A stretch of DNA of 64,000 nt from Bacillus sp. EB01 (GCF_000613125.1 NZ_HG964497.1:3116971-3180970), one strand, 5' to 3'. Positions 27,711 to 37,028 are shown, counted from the stretch's first letter. Made by a program: numbers and translations. Notes: a model not told the origin generated them from the letters alone.

Positions 27711-28985
27711 CTATACAGTTGTTGCTTGCCCTCTTTCTTCAATAACCTGGCTTGTTTTCGTCCTTTGGTCTAAGGCAGGAAGGATCCAATACAGGATCGC
27801 AACTCCCGATAGTCCAATCCCCGTTATAAAAATCGTCGTTGCGAAGCTTGATAGGAACGCTCCAACTGTAACAGTAACCGAGCAGATGAGCATGGTAATA
27901 TTATACGACATGCCTGACACAGCCATATATGAGCTTCTTGCGTTCTCGGGCGGCAATTCGGCCATGTATTGCTGCTGAACGGGTACCCTCATCACTTCTG
28001 CAATGGTTGCAATGACCATCGCAATTAACAGAACCCAAACATTGTTTGAATAGGATATAAAGGCATACCCAATGACAAACACAATGCAGCTGCCAAGCAG
28101 GACAGCTTGATCTTTGAAGCGTTCTGCGAACTTTGCAGCAAATAGTGCCAATACAACAACGAGTATCGTGTTCTCGGTGCGCAGGAAACCCAGCATTTCA
28201 ATTCCGCCAAATGACCAGCCGAACCATTCGGTAATAGGCATCTCTTTTGCCAGGCGGATAGAAATATAGTTGGTCAGCTGAAACTCCATCGAGAGGACCA
28301 AAATTCCTGCCAGTACATAAAGGATAAACAGCTTGTCAGCAAGAACCTGCTTGTAGCCGAAAACCATTGTTCTTCCATGGGAAGCCAATGATTTTCCCTG
28401 TTGATCGGCAGGAAAATAGGTTTCTTCAATAAAGAAAGTAATCATTACCCAAGTAAATAATGCTGCCACAGACAAGGCCACCAGAAGTTCAAAGAGGTAT
28501 TCTTTGAATAAGAACCCGCCTAACAGTCCCCCGAGAGCAATGGATAAATTGTTCGCCCAATACATGATAGTGAACATTTCCTTACGTTCTTCAGGCTTAC
28601 TGACATCAATGAGCATTGCTTGCCCAGCTGGGCCCGCCAGACCCCAACAAATACTGTTTATCGTCATCATCAAGAATGTAATTTCCGGTGATGTAAACCA
28701 TGGTGAATTACTTACCATCATCAAACTAAATGCAATAAATCGCATGAACTCTGCCGCAACCATCACCTTTTTCCGGCCAAAGGCATCGGAAAAATACCCG
28801 CCAAAAAAGTTGATCGCCAATCCAATCCCAACGTTGACAAGCAAGAGAATTCCAGCCGTCTTGGTCCCAAAATGCTGAGCCAGATAGATCGCTGCAAATG
28901 GGAAAATCATTCCCCCTATCAATGAACTAAGGAACGATTCTGTAATTCTAATTTTAATATTGCGATGAAACTTGCGAAAACCCAC
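27711..28985 (-). CDS. MFS transporter
   Basis: About 424 residues form roughly 12 hydrophobic segments in two halves. The typical loop 2-3 motif GYFSDAFGRKKVMV follows the second helix, with GPAGQAMLIDVSKPEERKE around helix 4-5. Substrate is not predictable from sequence; the family resembles multidrug/YttB-like exporters. The GTG at 28985 has AAGGGGG 8 nt upstream; an ATG 14 codons earlier is possible but lacks a good site. The first 113 bp around the start are duplicated at 13938-14050. Confidence 0.85.
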   Translation of the reverse strand: MGFRKFHRNIKIRITESFLSSLIGGMIFPFAAIYLAQHFGTKTAGILLLVNVGIGLAINFFGGYFSDAFGRKKVMVAAEFMRFIAFSLMMVSNSPWFTSPEITFLMMTINSICWGLAGPAGQAMLIDVSKPEERKEMFTIMYWANNLSIALGGLLGGFLFKEYLFELLVALSVAALFTWVMITFFIEETYFPADQQGKSLASHGRTMVFGYKQVLADKLFILYVLAGILVLSMEFQLTNYISIRLAKEMPITEWFGWSFGGIEMLGFLRTENTILVVVLALFAAKFAERFKDQAVLLGSCIVFVIGYAFISYSNNVWVLLIAMVIATIAEVMRVPVQQQYMAELPPENARSSYMAVSGMSYNITMLICSVTVTVGAFLSSFATTIFITGIGLSGVAILYWILPALDQRTKTSQVIEERGQATTV

Positions 28986-29591
28986 TTTCCTTTCCCCCTT
29001 ACAAAAGAACCCTCTGCGCATCCCCATACTACAGAGCAGCTAACTATTCATTTACCGGAAGTTCTTTTTTCCATATTTGTAGAATAATAGGTTCCAATTG
29101 TACCATTTATTCCCTCTTCATCAAAGGGATAGACGGAAGAATCCGATAATTGTTTCAATGCTTCTGCTTAAATATAGGCATTAGCGGCATACCAATTATT
29201 TAAAGAGATTTTTAAGAACAAAAACAATTCCCTCCAAAAAAAATACCCACTCCCCTTCATCGCCGAAGAGAGTGGGTTTTACGCATAACGGATTGCGTCA
29301 ACAAAGGGTAACCCCCATATAATAACCGCGATGTGTGAAGCTGCCTGGGCTGTCTCAAAATGCAAGAAACGTTGGCTAGCAACTAAATTTTGGTCAACCG
29401 CCTCAAAACGAGGAAAGAAAAAAGCACTGTTGCGATGTCGCATCGAATGCTTCGGTTCATTTACTCAATGTTAATACACATAGTATGTTTATTTATCTTC
29501 AATTTGTATGGAATAAATATCATTCCTTTACTGTGTTCCTATTGGTTGTTCTATTCCTTTTTCTAAAAGCCATTTTTGCTGAACCAAGAAC
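28986..29591. other. Intergenic region with an orphan terminator
   Basis: No gene is supported. A strong hairpin at 29245-29277 (ACCCACTC / GAGTGGGT, followed by TTTT on the plus strand and an A-run on the left) points to a lost neighbouring gene. 28986-29037 is the upstream part of the segment duplicated at 13.9 kb. The remainder has no recognisable pattern. Confidence 0.5.
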
Positions 29592-30065
29592 TTATTTAGA
29601 TTTAAAGTAAATTATCTCAGGGTCTCCTTCATCTAAATTTTCAATAAATCCACTTTGTATGAATCCATTTGCTTTAAAAACTTCTTGCATTCTTTCATTT
29701 GATTTATTGGTTGAAGAGAAAATTTTCTTTGTTGGCGAAATATTTATAAAACACTTAATAAGCGATGTTGCGTATCCTTTTCTTCTTTCAGTGTGCCTTA
29801 CGATTATGAGTGAAATGAAGCTACAATCAAAGAAATGAGTATCATAAATTAAAAAACCAACGATAAGATTATTATCATTAGCAACAATACATCGCTCTTC
29901 TTCAATGGCTTTCAAAATGTATTCACGTCTGCTATTGTTACCGATAACTTCTTCATCTATCTTCATTATCTCATCTAAATAAATTATTTGAGCCATTTCT
30001 AAGGGCTTCAAAACTATAGCATCCTTAACTTTTAAAATTACAAAATCCGCTACGGAATAAAACAA
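29592..30065 (-). CDS. GNAT-family N-acetyltransferase
   Basis: About 157 residues with the GNAT core: VGFLIYDTHFFDCSFISLIIV (strands 2-4), then the acetyl-CoA loop RHTERRKGYATSLI (R-x-x-G-x-A consensus) and a C-terminal NERMQEVFKANGF strand 5-6 segment. The substrate is unknown. The start is uncertain: the frame opens at a TTG at 30065 with little ribosome-binding sequence. A repeat copy lies directly upstream (30074-30157). Confidence 0.8.
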   Translation of the reverse strand: MFYSVADFVILKVKDAIVLKPLEMAQIIYLDEIMKIDEEVIGNNSRREYILKAIEEERCIVANDNNLIVGFLIYDTHFFDCSFISLIIVRHTERRKGYATSLIKCFINISPTKKIFSSTNKSNERMQEVFKANGFIQSGFIENLDEGDPEIIYFKSK

Positions 30066-30073
30066 ATCCTTTT

Positions 30074-30157
30074 TACACTTCCCTGCCCTGTTTGTTGATT
30101 AAAGAATTCAAAAAGAATGCGGTTAACCCTTTTTGAATGAACGCACCTAATAATTAA
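30074..30157 (-). repeat. Dispersed core-site/terminator repeat, copy 1 (outlier)
   Basis: The core spacer CTGCCCT with right arm GTTTGTTGATTAA is followed by AATTCAAAAAG and a hairpin with TGCG/CGCA ends. It lies 8.4 kb left of the main array and is a divergent member. Confidence 0.75.
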
Positions 30158-30357
30158 GGATCCATATTTTCGCAAACTTAGTTTTATACATGATTGGTGC
30201 CCTGTTTATCAAATAAAAAAGATTTCACTTTGTTTAGCAGCTGATCTTTTAGTTAATTAACCTTGTCACTTACTGCAAATTTTCACCCACCGCACTTTTT
30301 ATGGTTCTTTTATCTATCTCCGACGTATATATAAAACTAACGACAGGAGCTGAAAAA

Positions 30358-30438
30358 ATGGAGTTAATTTTATGGATTACAATTTTGTCAGGTACTTTTA
30401 TCGCAATTTTCGCCGCTAAGAGCAAAAAGAAAAAATGA
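30358..30438 (+). CDS. 26-residue membrane peptide
   Basis: The frame MELILWITILSGTFIA then IFAAKSKKKK starts at an ATG with ACAGGAGC upstream. One hydrophobic helix is followed by a Lys-rich end, as in many small Bacillus membrane peptides. It is followed by a core copy of the dispersed repeat and a terminator. Function is unknown; being so short, it could be spurious. Confidence 0.5.
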   Translation: MELILWITILSGTFIAIFAAKSKKKK

Positions 30439-30467
30439 AACTCCAAAAAAGAATCTACAAACCTCTT

Positions 30468-30499
30468 TCTTTAATTAACCTGCCAGTTAGCTTATTAAC
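30468..30499 (-). repeat. Dispersed repeat, core-only copy 2
   Basis: TTAATTAAC, CTGCCA, GTTAGCTTATTAA: both arms are present, the spacer is one base short, and no hairpin follows. It lies just after the 26-residue frame. Confidence 0.6.
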
Positions 30500-30520
30500 A
30501 CTTGAGATTTAAATATTGGA

Positions 30521-30562
30521 AAAAGGGGTGATGGGAAAGAAAGTACCCATCACCCCTTTTGT
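30521..30562. terminator. Intrinsic terminator of the aminotransferase gene
   Basis: AAAAGGGGTGATGGG / CCCATCACCCCTTTT forms a 15-bp stem with A- and T-runs at its ends, so it can act in both directions. It is the likely 3' end of the gene at 30648-31811. Confidence 0.85.
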
Positions 30563-30647
30563 TTAATATTTCTGTCCCCATTTCGTATCCATTCTTAAAA
30601 TAGTAATATTCGATAATGTCTAAACCATTTTGAATGAAAGCTTTGAT

Positions 30648-31811
30648 TTAAAACAGATTTAGCTTATCAATTCTATGCACTGCTTCTTTAAGCCGATCCT
30701 CATCAACCAGCAATCCAACGCGAACATATCCTTCGCCATATTCACCAAAGCCGTTTCCTGCTGCCACTGCTACGTCGGCTTTTTCGAGTAGCAGATCGGC
30801 AAATTCCTCACTAGTGAATCCTTCCGGCACTGGAAGCCAGGCAAAAAACGAGCCCTGGGGTGCTTTAACATCCCAGCCTATTTCACGGCATGCGGAAATG
30901 AATGTATCACGGCGTCTTTCATAGCGTTGAACAAGTTCGTCTACAGATGTTTGATCTCCCGTTAAGGCTGCAACTGCCGCTTTTTGGACAGCAGGAAAAA
31001 GGCTGCAATATAAATGATCCTGGATGAGATTAATCGCTTCAATGATTTCTGCATTTCCAACTGCAAATCCAACGCGCCAGCCCGCCATATTGTACGTTTT
31101 TGACAGAGTGTACATCTCAATGCCAACATCCTTCGCTCCCTCTATTTCAAGGAAACTAACCGGTTTTTTTCCATTATAGCCAATTGCACCGTAGGCAAAG
31201 TCATGTACAACTGTAATCTGATTTTCTTTTGCAAACTGCACTGTTTTTTCAAAAAAGGCATGATCTGCAGTTGCACCAGTTGGATTGTTCGGATAGTTTA
31301 AGTACATTAACTTCGCTTTTTCCTTTTGGTCAGGGGTGAACTCCTCATAATCTGGCAAGAATTGATCTTCCGCCTTCAGAGGGAATGTTTCATATTCAAC
31401 ATTGGCAAGAGCCACGCCTGATAAATAATCTGGATAACCTGGATCCGGTAATAACATCGTGTCTCCGTCATTTAATAAACATAATGGCAATTCTACTAAT
31501 CCGGCTTTTGTTCCAAATAAAATCGCCACTTCTGTTTCGGGATCCAATTTGACACCGTATTGTTTTTCGTAATACTCTACTGCAGCTTCCTTTAATTCCG
31601 GAATGCCTCGAAAAGGCGAATATTTATGGGTTCCTGGATCTTCTGCAGCCACCTGCAGTGCTTTTACAATATGGGGAGGTGTGGGCTGGTCAGGATTTCC
31701 TTGCCCTAAATTGATAATATCTCTTCCCTCGGCTACTGCTTTGTTGACTTTATTGACAAGAGAAGCAAAAAATTGCTGCGGCAGCTTCTTCAATCTCTGT
31801 GAATATCGCAT
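30648..31811 (-). CDS. mtnE: PLP-dependent aminotransferase, MtnE-like
   Basis: This is a 387-residue fold-type I aminotransferase. It has NLGQGNPDQPTPPHI at the N-terminus, NYPNNPTGA for substrate and PLP binding, the PLP lysine in YTLSKTYNMAGWRVGF and the conserved Arg in GYVRVGLL near the C-terminus. In B. subtilis the transaminase of methionine salvage (YkrV/MtnE) is encoded next to and divergent from MtnU, exactly as here, so I assign transamination of ketomethylthiobutyrate to methionine. The ATG at 31811 has GAGAGG upstream; the frame to 31832 is less likely. Confidence 0.85.
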   Translation of the reverse strand: MRYSQRLKKLPQQFFASLVNKVNKAVAEGRDIINLGQGNPDQPTPPHIVKALQVAAEDPGTHKYSPFRGIPELKEAAVEYYEKQYGVKLDPETEVAILFGTKAGLVELPLCLLNDGDTMLLPDPGYPDYLSGVALANVEYETFPLKAEDQFLPDYEEFTPDQKEKAKLMYLNYPNNPTGATADHAFFEKTVQFAKENQITVVHDFAYGAIGYNGKKPVSFLEIEGAKDVGIEMYTLSKTYNMAGWRVGFAVGNAEIIEAINLIQDHLYCSLFPAVQKAAVAALTGDQTSVDELVQRYERRRDTFISACREIGWDVKAPQGSFFAWLPVPEGFTSEEFADLLLEKADVAVAAGNGFGEYGEGYVRVGLLVDEDRLKEAVHRIDKLNLF

Positions 31812-31910
31812 GATAATCCTCTCTTCTTGCACTTATTTATAAAACATAAATATTGCGAATTTAGTTTAAATTCTATAAGTTTAATATAAACTATTCTAGC
31901 GGGTGAGAGA

Positions 31911-32696
31911 ATGAAAATTGCTTGTGTGCAGATGAATATTGAATTTGGAGATATTGAACAGAACTTTGCCAGTGTTGAGAACTATATAAAAAAAACTGCT
32001 GCAGAAAAAGCAGATATCATCGTTTTTCCTGAGATGTGGAATACAGGGTACGCACTGAACCAACTGGATCAGTTAGCCGACGAAAACGGGCAGAGAACAC
32101 AGAAATTACTTAGTGAACTTGCTTCGAAATTCAATGTGAATATTGTTGGCGGATCTGTTGCAACGAAACGGGACGGAAGTTTTTATAATACGATGTATGT
32201 TGCCAATCGAAGCGGAGAAATCGTGGCCCAATATGATAAGGCCCATCTTTTTAAACTGATGGATGAGCATCATTTTTTAAATGCAGGCGATAAGATGAAT
32301 ACGTTTGAACTGGATGGCATCACTTGCGGCGGCGTGATCTGCTATGATATCCGTTTCCCGGAATGGATTCTTGCCCATGTCCTACTAGGTGCAAAGATTA
32401 TGTTTGTACCAGCTGAATGGCCTTCAACAAGAATTGATCATTGGCAAATCCTGCTCCAGGCGCGCGCCATTGAGAACCAGTGCTTCATTGTCGCTGTAAA
32501 CCGCGTCGGATCGGATCCCAACAATCAATTTAACGGTCATTCAATGGTCATTGCCCCATGGGGAGAACTGCTCCTCAGCCGAAAAACAGAAGAAGGAATC
32601 TATTATGTCGATATAGATTTGCAAGAAGTCGATCGGGTTCGAAAAACAATCCCTGTTTTCCAGGATCGGAGAGCGGATTTATATGCAAACAGATAA
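31911..32696 (+). CDS. mtnU: Carbon-nitrogen hydrolase, MtnU-like omega-amidase
   Basis: The 261-residue nitrilase-superfamily enzyme has a complete Glu-Lys-Cys triad: Glu in VFPEMWNTGY, Lys in YDKAHLFK and Cys in GGVICYDIRFPEW. These enzymes deaminate alpha-keto acid amides such as ketoglutaramate, pulling the glutamine-dependent transamination by MtnE forward. It is divergent from the mtnE-like gene, with about 100 bp shared regulatory space, and upstream of a SAM-riboswitch operon. Confidence 0.87.
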   Translation: MKIACVQMNIEFGDIEQNFASVENYIKKTAAEKADIIVFPEMWNTGYALNQLDQLADENGQRTQKLLSELASKFNVNIVGGSVATKRDGSFYNTMYVANRSGEIVAQYDKAHLFKLMDEHHFLNAGDKMNTFELDGITCGGVICYDIRFPEWILAHVLLGAKIMFVPAEWPSTRIDHWQILLQARAIENQCFIVAVNRVGSDPNNQFNGHSMVIAPWGELLLSRKTEEGIYYVDIDLQEVDRVRKTIPVFQDRRADLYANR

Positions 32697-32785
32697 AGAA
32701 TTCATAATTACAAAAAAATTAAAACAATACCATTGACAAATGTTACGAAGATTTATACTATTCTAATATGATAATTGAATAGATT

Positions 32786-32888
32786 ACTTATCAAGAGTGA
32801 CCGAGGGAAAGGCCCTATGACGTCCGGCAACCTCCTTAAAGGGAAGGTGCTAATTCCTTCAGAATGATTTTCATTCTGGAAGATAAGT
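32786..32888 (+). promoter_or_regulatory. SAM-I (S-box) riboswitch of metNIQ
   Basis: The hallmarks are CTTATCAAGAGTGACCGAGG, GGCCCTATGACGTCCGGCAA, an AAGGTGCTAATTCC segment and the closing GATAAGT. It is followed by a terminator at 32903-32936, so SAM should stop transcription before metN. Confidence 0.95.
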
Positions 32889-32902
32889 CGAATATAGTCT
32901 TC

Positions 32903-32936
32903 GATGCTTCTTTCAGTTTGAGAGAAGCATTTTTTA
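32903..32936 (+). terminator. SAM riboswitch terminator
   Basis: ATGCTTCT / AGAAGCAT arms with a short loop are followed by TTTTTTATTTTTT. It is positioned directly after the aptamer as the expression platform. Confidence 0.9.
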
Positions 32937-32973
32937 TTTTTTGGCGGTTAATTATAACTGAATGCATTGGCTG

Positions 32974-33170
32974 AAAAATAAACGGAGAAATTCCCTCTAA
33001 ATCGGGAAATAGCCATATTTCCCGAAAAATAAGGGGAGTTTTTCCTGTTATTTGATTCAAACCATTGAATTTTGGCCGTATTGAGAGTAGTTAAGGGGAA
33101 TATCTCCTCTTATACCTGCTTCATAAGCTGCCTCTATTTACATTAGGGGGAATTTCTCCGCTTATGTATT
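32974..33170. repeat. Cluster of four short palindromic repeats
   Basis: Four related units lie between the riboswitch terminator and metN, at about 32976-33000, 33027-33050, 33091-33113 and 33143-33166. Each carries GGGGA and TCTCC halves, for example AAGGGGAATATCTCCTCTTA and TAGGGGGAATTTCTCCGCTT. A perfect CGGGAAAT / ATTTCCCG hairpin lies at 33003-33024. They resemble small dispersed palindromic (REP-like) elements. Confidence 0.6.
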
Positions 33171-33287
33171 CCACGGAAATCAACAATACTTTTTTCAAGA
33201 AAAATAGAAACAAGCCGGTCATGAACAGTCATCAGTTTCACCCTGTTCACTGATTCACTAAATCCGGTTAATTGGAGAGAAGCTTGC

Positions 33288-34301
33288 ATGATTACTATTC
33301 GTAATTTAACGAAAACGTACCAGACAAAAAGCGGACCTGTAAAAGGTGTCGATGATGTGTCCCTTACGATTGAAAAGGGCGAAATCTATGGAATTGTCGG
33401 TTATTCCGGGGCCGGAAAAAGCTCACTGCTTCGCTGTATCAATTTATTGGAGCGTCCTTCTTCTGGCGAAATCACGGTAAACGGAACAAATTTAACTTCA
33501 TTAAACAGTGAACAACTCAGGCAGGCCCGCCTGAAAATAGGGATGATATTCCAGCACTTCTACTTAATCAGCCAGAAAACAGTCTATGAGAATATCATTT
33601 TTTCCTTAAAGGCAGCCAATACGCCAGCTAAACAGATTCCCTCCCGGGTAGAAGAATTGCTCGACATGGTCGGCCTTTCAGATAAACGGGATGTGTATCC
33701 AGCACAGTTGAGCGGCGGGCAAAAGCAGCGGGTCGGCATTGCAAGGGCATTGGCCAATAATCCAAGTGTTCTGCTTTGCGATGAGGCGACTTCGGCATTG
33801 GATCCAACAACAACACGTTCGATTCTCAGTCTATTAAAAAAAATCAATGAAGAACTGAATATCACGATTGTTTTGATTACCCATGAGATGAATGTCGTAA
33901 AGGAAATTTGCGACCGAATGGCGATTATGCAGGACGGGAAAATCATCGAGGAAGGCTCTGTATATGATGTCTTCTCCGACCCGCAAACCGATCTCGCCAA
34001 AGAATTTATCAGCAGCGTTGTTTCGTACGATGTTCCTGAAGCAATTTTACAAAAATGTGAAGGAACCATTATAAAGGTCATGTTTAAAGGCCATGTGGCT
34101 GGCGAAGGCGTCATTTCTGAAACGCTAAAGACATATAACGCTAAAGGAAATTTCCTTCATGGGTCGATTGAATATATCGGCGGCTCCCCGCTGGGTGTCT
34201 TTGTGATGGAACTCAGCGGCCAAAAAGAGGAAATAAAACAGGCGATTCAATTTATTGAGAATCGTACATCCCATGTGGAGGTGGTGCGAGATGGGCTTTG
34301 A
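33288..34301 (+). CDS. metN: Methionine ABC transporter ATPase (MetN)
   Basis: The 337-residue ABC ATPase has Walker A GYSGAGKSS (about 40-48), signature LSGGQKQRV (about 141-149), Walker B VLLCDEATSALD and a C-terminal NIL domain (about 265-337), the regulatory methionine-binding domain of MetN. It energises uptake of D/L-methionine and its sulfoxides with MetI and MetQ. GGAGAG precedes the ATG. It is the first gene after the SAM riboswitch and overlaps metI by 11 bp. Confidence 0.95.
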   Translation: MITIRNLTKTYQTKSGPVKGVDDVSLTIEKGEIYGIVGYSGAGKSSLLRCINLLERPSSGEITVNGTNLTSLNSEQLRQARLKIGMIFQHFYLISQKTVYENIIFSLKAANTPAKQIPSRVEELLDMVGLSDKRDVYPAQLSGGQKQRVGIARALANNPSVLLCDEATSALDPTTTRSILSLLKKINEELNITIVLITHEMNVVKEICDRMAIMQDGKIIEEGSVYDVFSDPQTDLAKEFISSVVSYDVPEAILQKCEGTIIKVMFKGHVAGEGVISETLKTYNAKGNFLHGSIEYIGGSPLGVFVMELSGQKEEIKQAIQFIENRTSHVEVVRDGL

Positions 34302-34962
34302 TATCCCCCATTTAATTGAGATGATTCCAGATATCAATAAGGCGTTTGTCCAAACCATTTACATGATCGCCATCTCGCTATTTGTAGCTGTTGTGGTTGG
34401 CTTGCCAGTCGGAATTATTTTATATGTAACTGACAAAGGTTTATTTATGGAAAATAAATTCATCCAGAACATACTGGGTTTTGTCGTAAATATGGTCCGA
34501 TCGATTCCATTTATCATCCTGTTAGTTGCCTTGATTCCCTTGACAAAAGCGATAGTTGGGACATTGATAGGCCCAACTGCAGCTAGTGTTTCCTTGTCAG
34601 TAGCAGCTATCCCCTTCTTTGCTCGGATTGTCGAGAACGCACTTCGCGAAATTGATAAAGGTGTGATTGAAGCTGCTATTGCAGCAGGGGCTACTCCATG
34701 GATGATCATAAAAGATGTTCTTTTATTGGAAGCAAAGTCAGGAATTATCTCTGGCATTACACTTACAATCATTAGTTTAATTGGTTTTTCCGCTATGGCT
34801 GGAACAGTAGGCGGCGGTGGTATTGGAGATTTAGCAATTCGCTTTGGATATTATCGCTATGACGACACAATCATGATCGCAACAGTTATCATCCTGATTG
34901 TATTAGTTCAAGTGGTCCAGCTTCTTGGTGATTTCCTCTCCAAAGCAGTTGATAAAAGATAA
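34291..34962 (+). CDS. metI: Methionine ABC transporter permease (MetI)
   Basis: About 223 residues form five hydrophobic helices with the permease EAA motif EAAIAAGATPWMIIKDVLLLEA, which contacts MetN. The ATG at 34291 lies inside the end of metN with GGAGGTGG upstream; the longer frame from 34255 is an artefact of the metN overlap. It forms the membrane channel for methionine uptake. Confidence 0.95.
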   Translation: MGFDIPHLIEMIPDINKAFVQTIYMIAISLFVAVVVGLPVGIILYVTDKGLFMENKFIQNILGFVVNMVRSIPFIILLVALIPLTKAIVGTLIGPTAASVSLSVAAIPFFARIVENALREIDKGVIEAAIAAGATPWMIIKDVLLLEAKSGIISGITLTIISLIGFSAMAGTVGGGGIGDLAIRFGYYRYDDTIMIATVIILIVLVQVVQLLGDFLSKAVDKR

Positions 34963-35016
34963 GCAGATTCCTAATGGGTTCAACTAAAATACTATAAATG
35001 AAAGCAGGTTCACAAC

Positions 35017-35850
35017 ATGAAGAAATGGCTAGTCAGTTTGATTTTACTTATTGCAGTGGCAGCTCTTGCTGCTTGCGGTGCAGACAAAGCAAGTGAAGAA
35101 AGCGGCAAAGCAGGAGAAACAAAAGAAGTTAAATTCGGTGCAACAGCTGGCCCATACAGCGATATGGTAACAAAGGCAATCAAACCAGCACTGGAGGAAA
35201 AAGGTTATAAAGTAGAATTAGTAGAATTCAGTGACTATATTCAACCGAATAATGCCCTTGATAGCGGCGACATTGATGCAAACCTATTCCAACACACGAT
35301 TTATCTTGAAAACTTTGCAAAAGAAAACAATATGGACCTGACGGCTTTGATTTCAGTTCCAACGGCTCCTATGGGCATTTACTCTAATACTTATAAGTCA
35401 TTGGATGATGTGAAAGACGGTGCTACAGTAGCGATTCCGAATGATCCGACCAATGCTGCCCGTGCCTTCAATACTCTTCAAGAAGAAGGTTTGATTCAAG
35501 TTAGCGAGGATGCAGATCCGCTAAAAGTATCTGAAAAAGATATTACAGAAAACAAGAAAAACCTGAAATTCCAGCCAATTGAAGCAGGCCAGCTCCCTCG
35601 TGCGGTTGAAAGTGCCGATTTGTCTGCAGTTCCTGGAAACTTTGCTTTAGCTGCAAAAATGAATTTACTAAGTGCATTAGCTTTAGAAAATATGCTCGAT
35701 CCATACCGTAATATTGTTGCAGTCAAAACGGATAATGCTGATTCCCAACTTGCTAAAGATATTAAAGAAGTAGTTGAATCAGAGGAATTTGAAAAAGTGA
35801 TTGATGAAGAATTCAAGGGATTTGGAAAGCCTGAATGGATGAAAAAATAG
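35017..35850 (+). CDS. metQ: Methionine-binding lipoprotein (MetQ)
   Basis: The 277-residue NlpA/MetQ-family solute-binding protein has a lipoprotein signal (LILLIAVAALAAC, lipobox LAAC). The mature part shows TAGPYSDMVTKAIKPALEEKG, DANLFQHTIYLENF and NDPTNAARAFNTLQEEGLI, which line the methionine site. It delivers methionine to MetNI at the outer membrane face. A GCTGACC / GGTCAGC hairpin follows at 35860-35880. Confidence 0.95.
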   Translation: MKKWLVSLILLIAVAALAACGADKASEESGKAGETKEVKFGATAGPYSDMVTKAIKPALEEKGYKVELVEFSDYIQPNNALDSGDIDANLFQHTIYLENFAKENNMDLTALISVPTAPMGIYSNTYKSLDDVKDGATVAIPNDPTNAARAFNTLQEEGLIQVSEDADPLKVSEKDITENKKNLKFQPIEAGQLPRAVESADLSAVPGNFALAAKMNLLSALALENMLDPYRNIVAVKTDNADSQLAKDIKEVVESEEFEKVIDEEFKGFGKPEWMKK

Positions 35851-35859
35851 TGTAATTAG

Positions 35860-35880
35860 GCTGACCTTTTATGGGTCAGC
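35860..35880 (+). terminator. Weak hairpin after metQ
   Basis: A 7-bp stem (GCTGACC / GGTCAGC) with a TTTTAT loop but no T-run follows. It may only partly end the metNIQ transcript and allow read-through into the next gene 48 bp on. Confidence 0.5.
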
Positions 35881-35927
35881 TTCATTACTATCCAGAGTAT
35901 TTTTATTTAATTGGAGGAGAATCAAAA

Positions 35928-37028
35928 ATGGAAACGATATCTGTACATGGAGCACCGAGTGAATATATTTTACAGGAGGGAATTTTAGACCAGCTTGAAG
36001 CAAAATTATTGGAGCGCGGTATCAAAAAAGTTCTCATTGTCCATGGTGAGGAATCGTGGCAGGCAGCAGCCCCCTTCTGGCCAGAACTCACAGAAGTTGA
36101 GTATAAACACTTTCAGTATCATGGAGAAAATTCGCTGTCTGAAATCCAGGCCATTTCAACGATTGTAACCAACGGACATTTTGATGCCGTGATTGGTGTT
36201 GGCGGCGGAAAAGTATTGGACCTGGCAAAATCCGTCTGCCATGTGACCCATACACAGGCTGTGCTAATTCCTACCCTTCCATCCAACTGTTCACCCTGGA
36301 CTCCTGTCAGCGTTGTGTATGATGATAAAGGTACATTTATTCGCTTTGATGTCTACCCTGTCGGCCCTAGCCTTGTCCTGGTAGAACCAAAAATCTTACT
36401 TCATGCACCGGTGAATATGTTGATTGCCGGCATTGCTGATACCCTTGCCAAATGGTATGAAGCGGATGTTCAACTGGCAGGCATCACAAACAAATCTCTT
36501 CCTCTTGAAATTTGTTATTACACAGCTAAGCGTTGCAAAGATGTATTACTTCAGCATTCCGAAGGAGCAATACAAGCAGCAAAAAGTGGCGTTCTCAATG
36601 ATGATTTTATTAAAGTTACAGAAACCATCATCATGCTTGCCGGAATGGTGGGCGGATTTGGCGATCATTATGGAAGAGTCGCAGGCGCACATTCAATTCA
36701 TAACGGGCTGACTGTTCTTAAGGAAACCCATCATGCTTTACATGGAGAAAAAGTTGCTTATGGCATTCTTGTTCAACTTGTTTTAGAGAATAAGTGGGAA
36801 GAAATAAAAGAACTTATCGGCTTTTATCAAAAACTCCAATTGCCTTTGTCACTGTCGGATTTAGGAGTTCAAGATATAAATGAAGAAACCATCTCCTCTG
36901 TAGCTGAAAAATCGGTTGTTCCAGGAGAATCCATTCATGTAATGGCTGGTGAAATGACTGCAGATGCAGTGGCTAAGGCAATAACAGAATTGGAAACCTA
37001 CATACAAACCCAGTATTTATATAATTGA
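35928..37028 (+). CDS. Iron-containing / glycerol dehydrogenase-family oxidoreductase
   Basis: The 366-residue protein has an N-terminal NAD-binding half with IGVGGGKVLDLAKSV and a C-terminal helical metal-binding half. Probable metal ligands are Asp in GIADTLAKWYE, His in AGAHSIHNGL and His in HHALHGEKVAYGI. These are the GldA-type signatures; related Bacillus genes act on hydroxyketones or unknown alcohols. GGAGGAGA precedes the ATG. Placement after metNIQ with only a weak terminator hints at co-expression under SAM control, but no methionine-pathway reaction is known for it. Confidence 0.85.
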   Translation: METISVHGAPSEYILQEGILDQLEAKLLERGIKKVLIVHGEESWQAAAPFWPELTEVEYKHFQYHGENSLSEIQAISTIVTNGHFDAVIGVGGGKVLDLAKSVCHVTHTQAVLIPTLPSNCSPWTPVSVVYDDKGTFIRFDVYPVGPSLVLVEPKILLHAPVNMLIAGIADTLAKWYEADVQLAGITNKSLPLEICYYTAKRCKDVLLQHSEGAIQAAKSGVLNDDFIKVTETIIMLAGMVGGFGDHYGRVAGAHSIHNGLTVLKETHHALHGEKVAYGILVQLVLENKWEEIKELIGFYQKLQLPLSLSDLGVQDINEETISSVAEKSVVPGESIHVMAGEMTADAVAKAITELETYIQTQYLYN

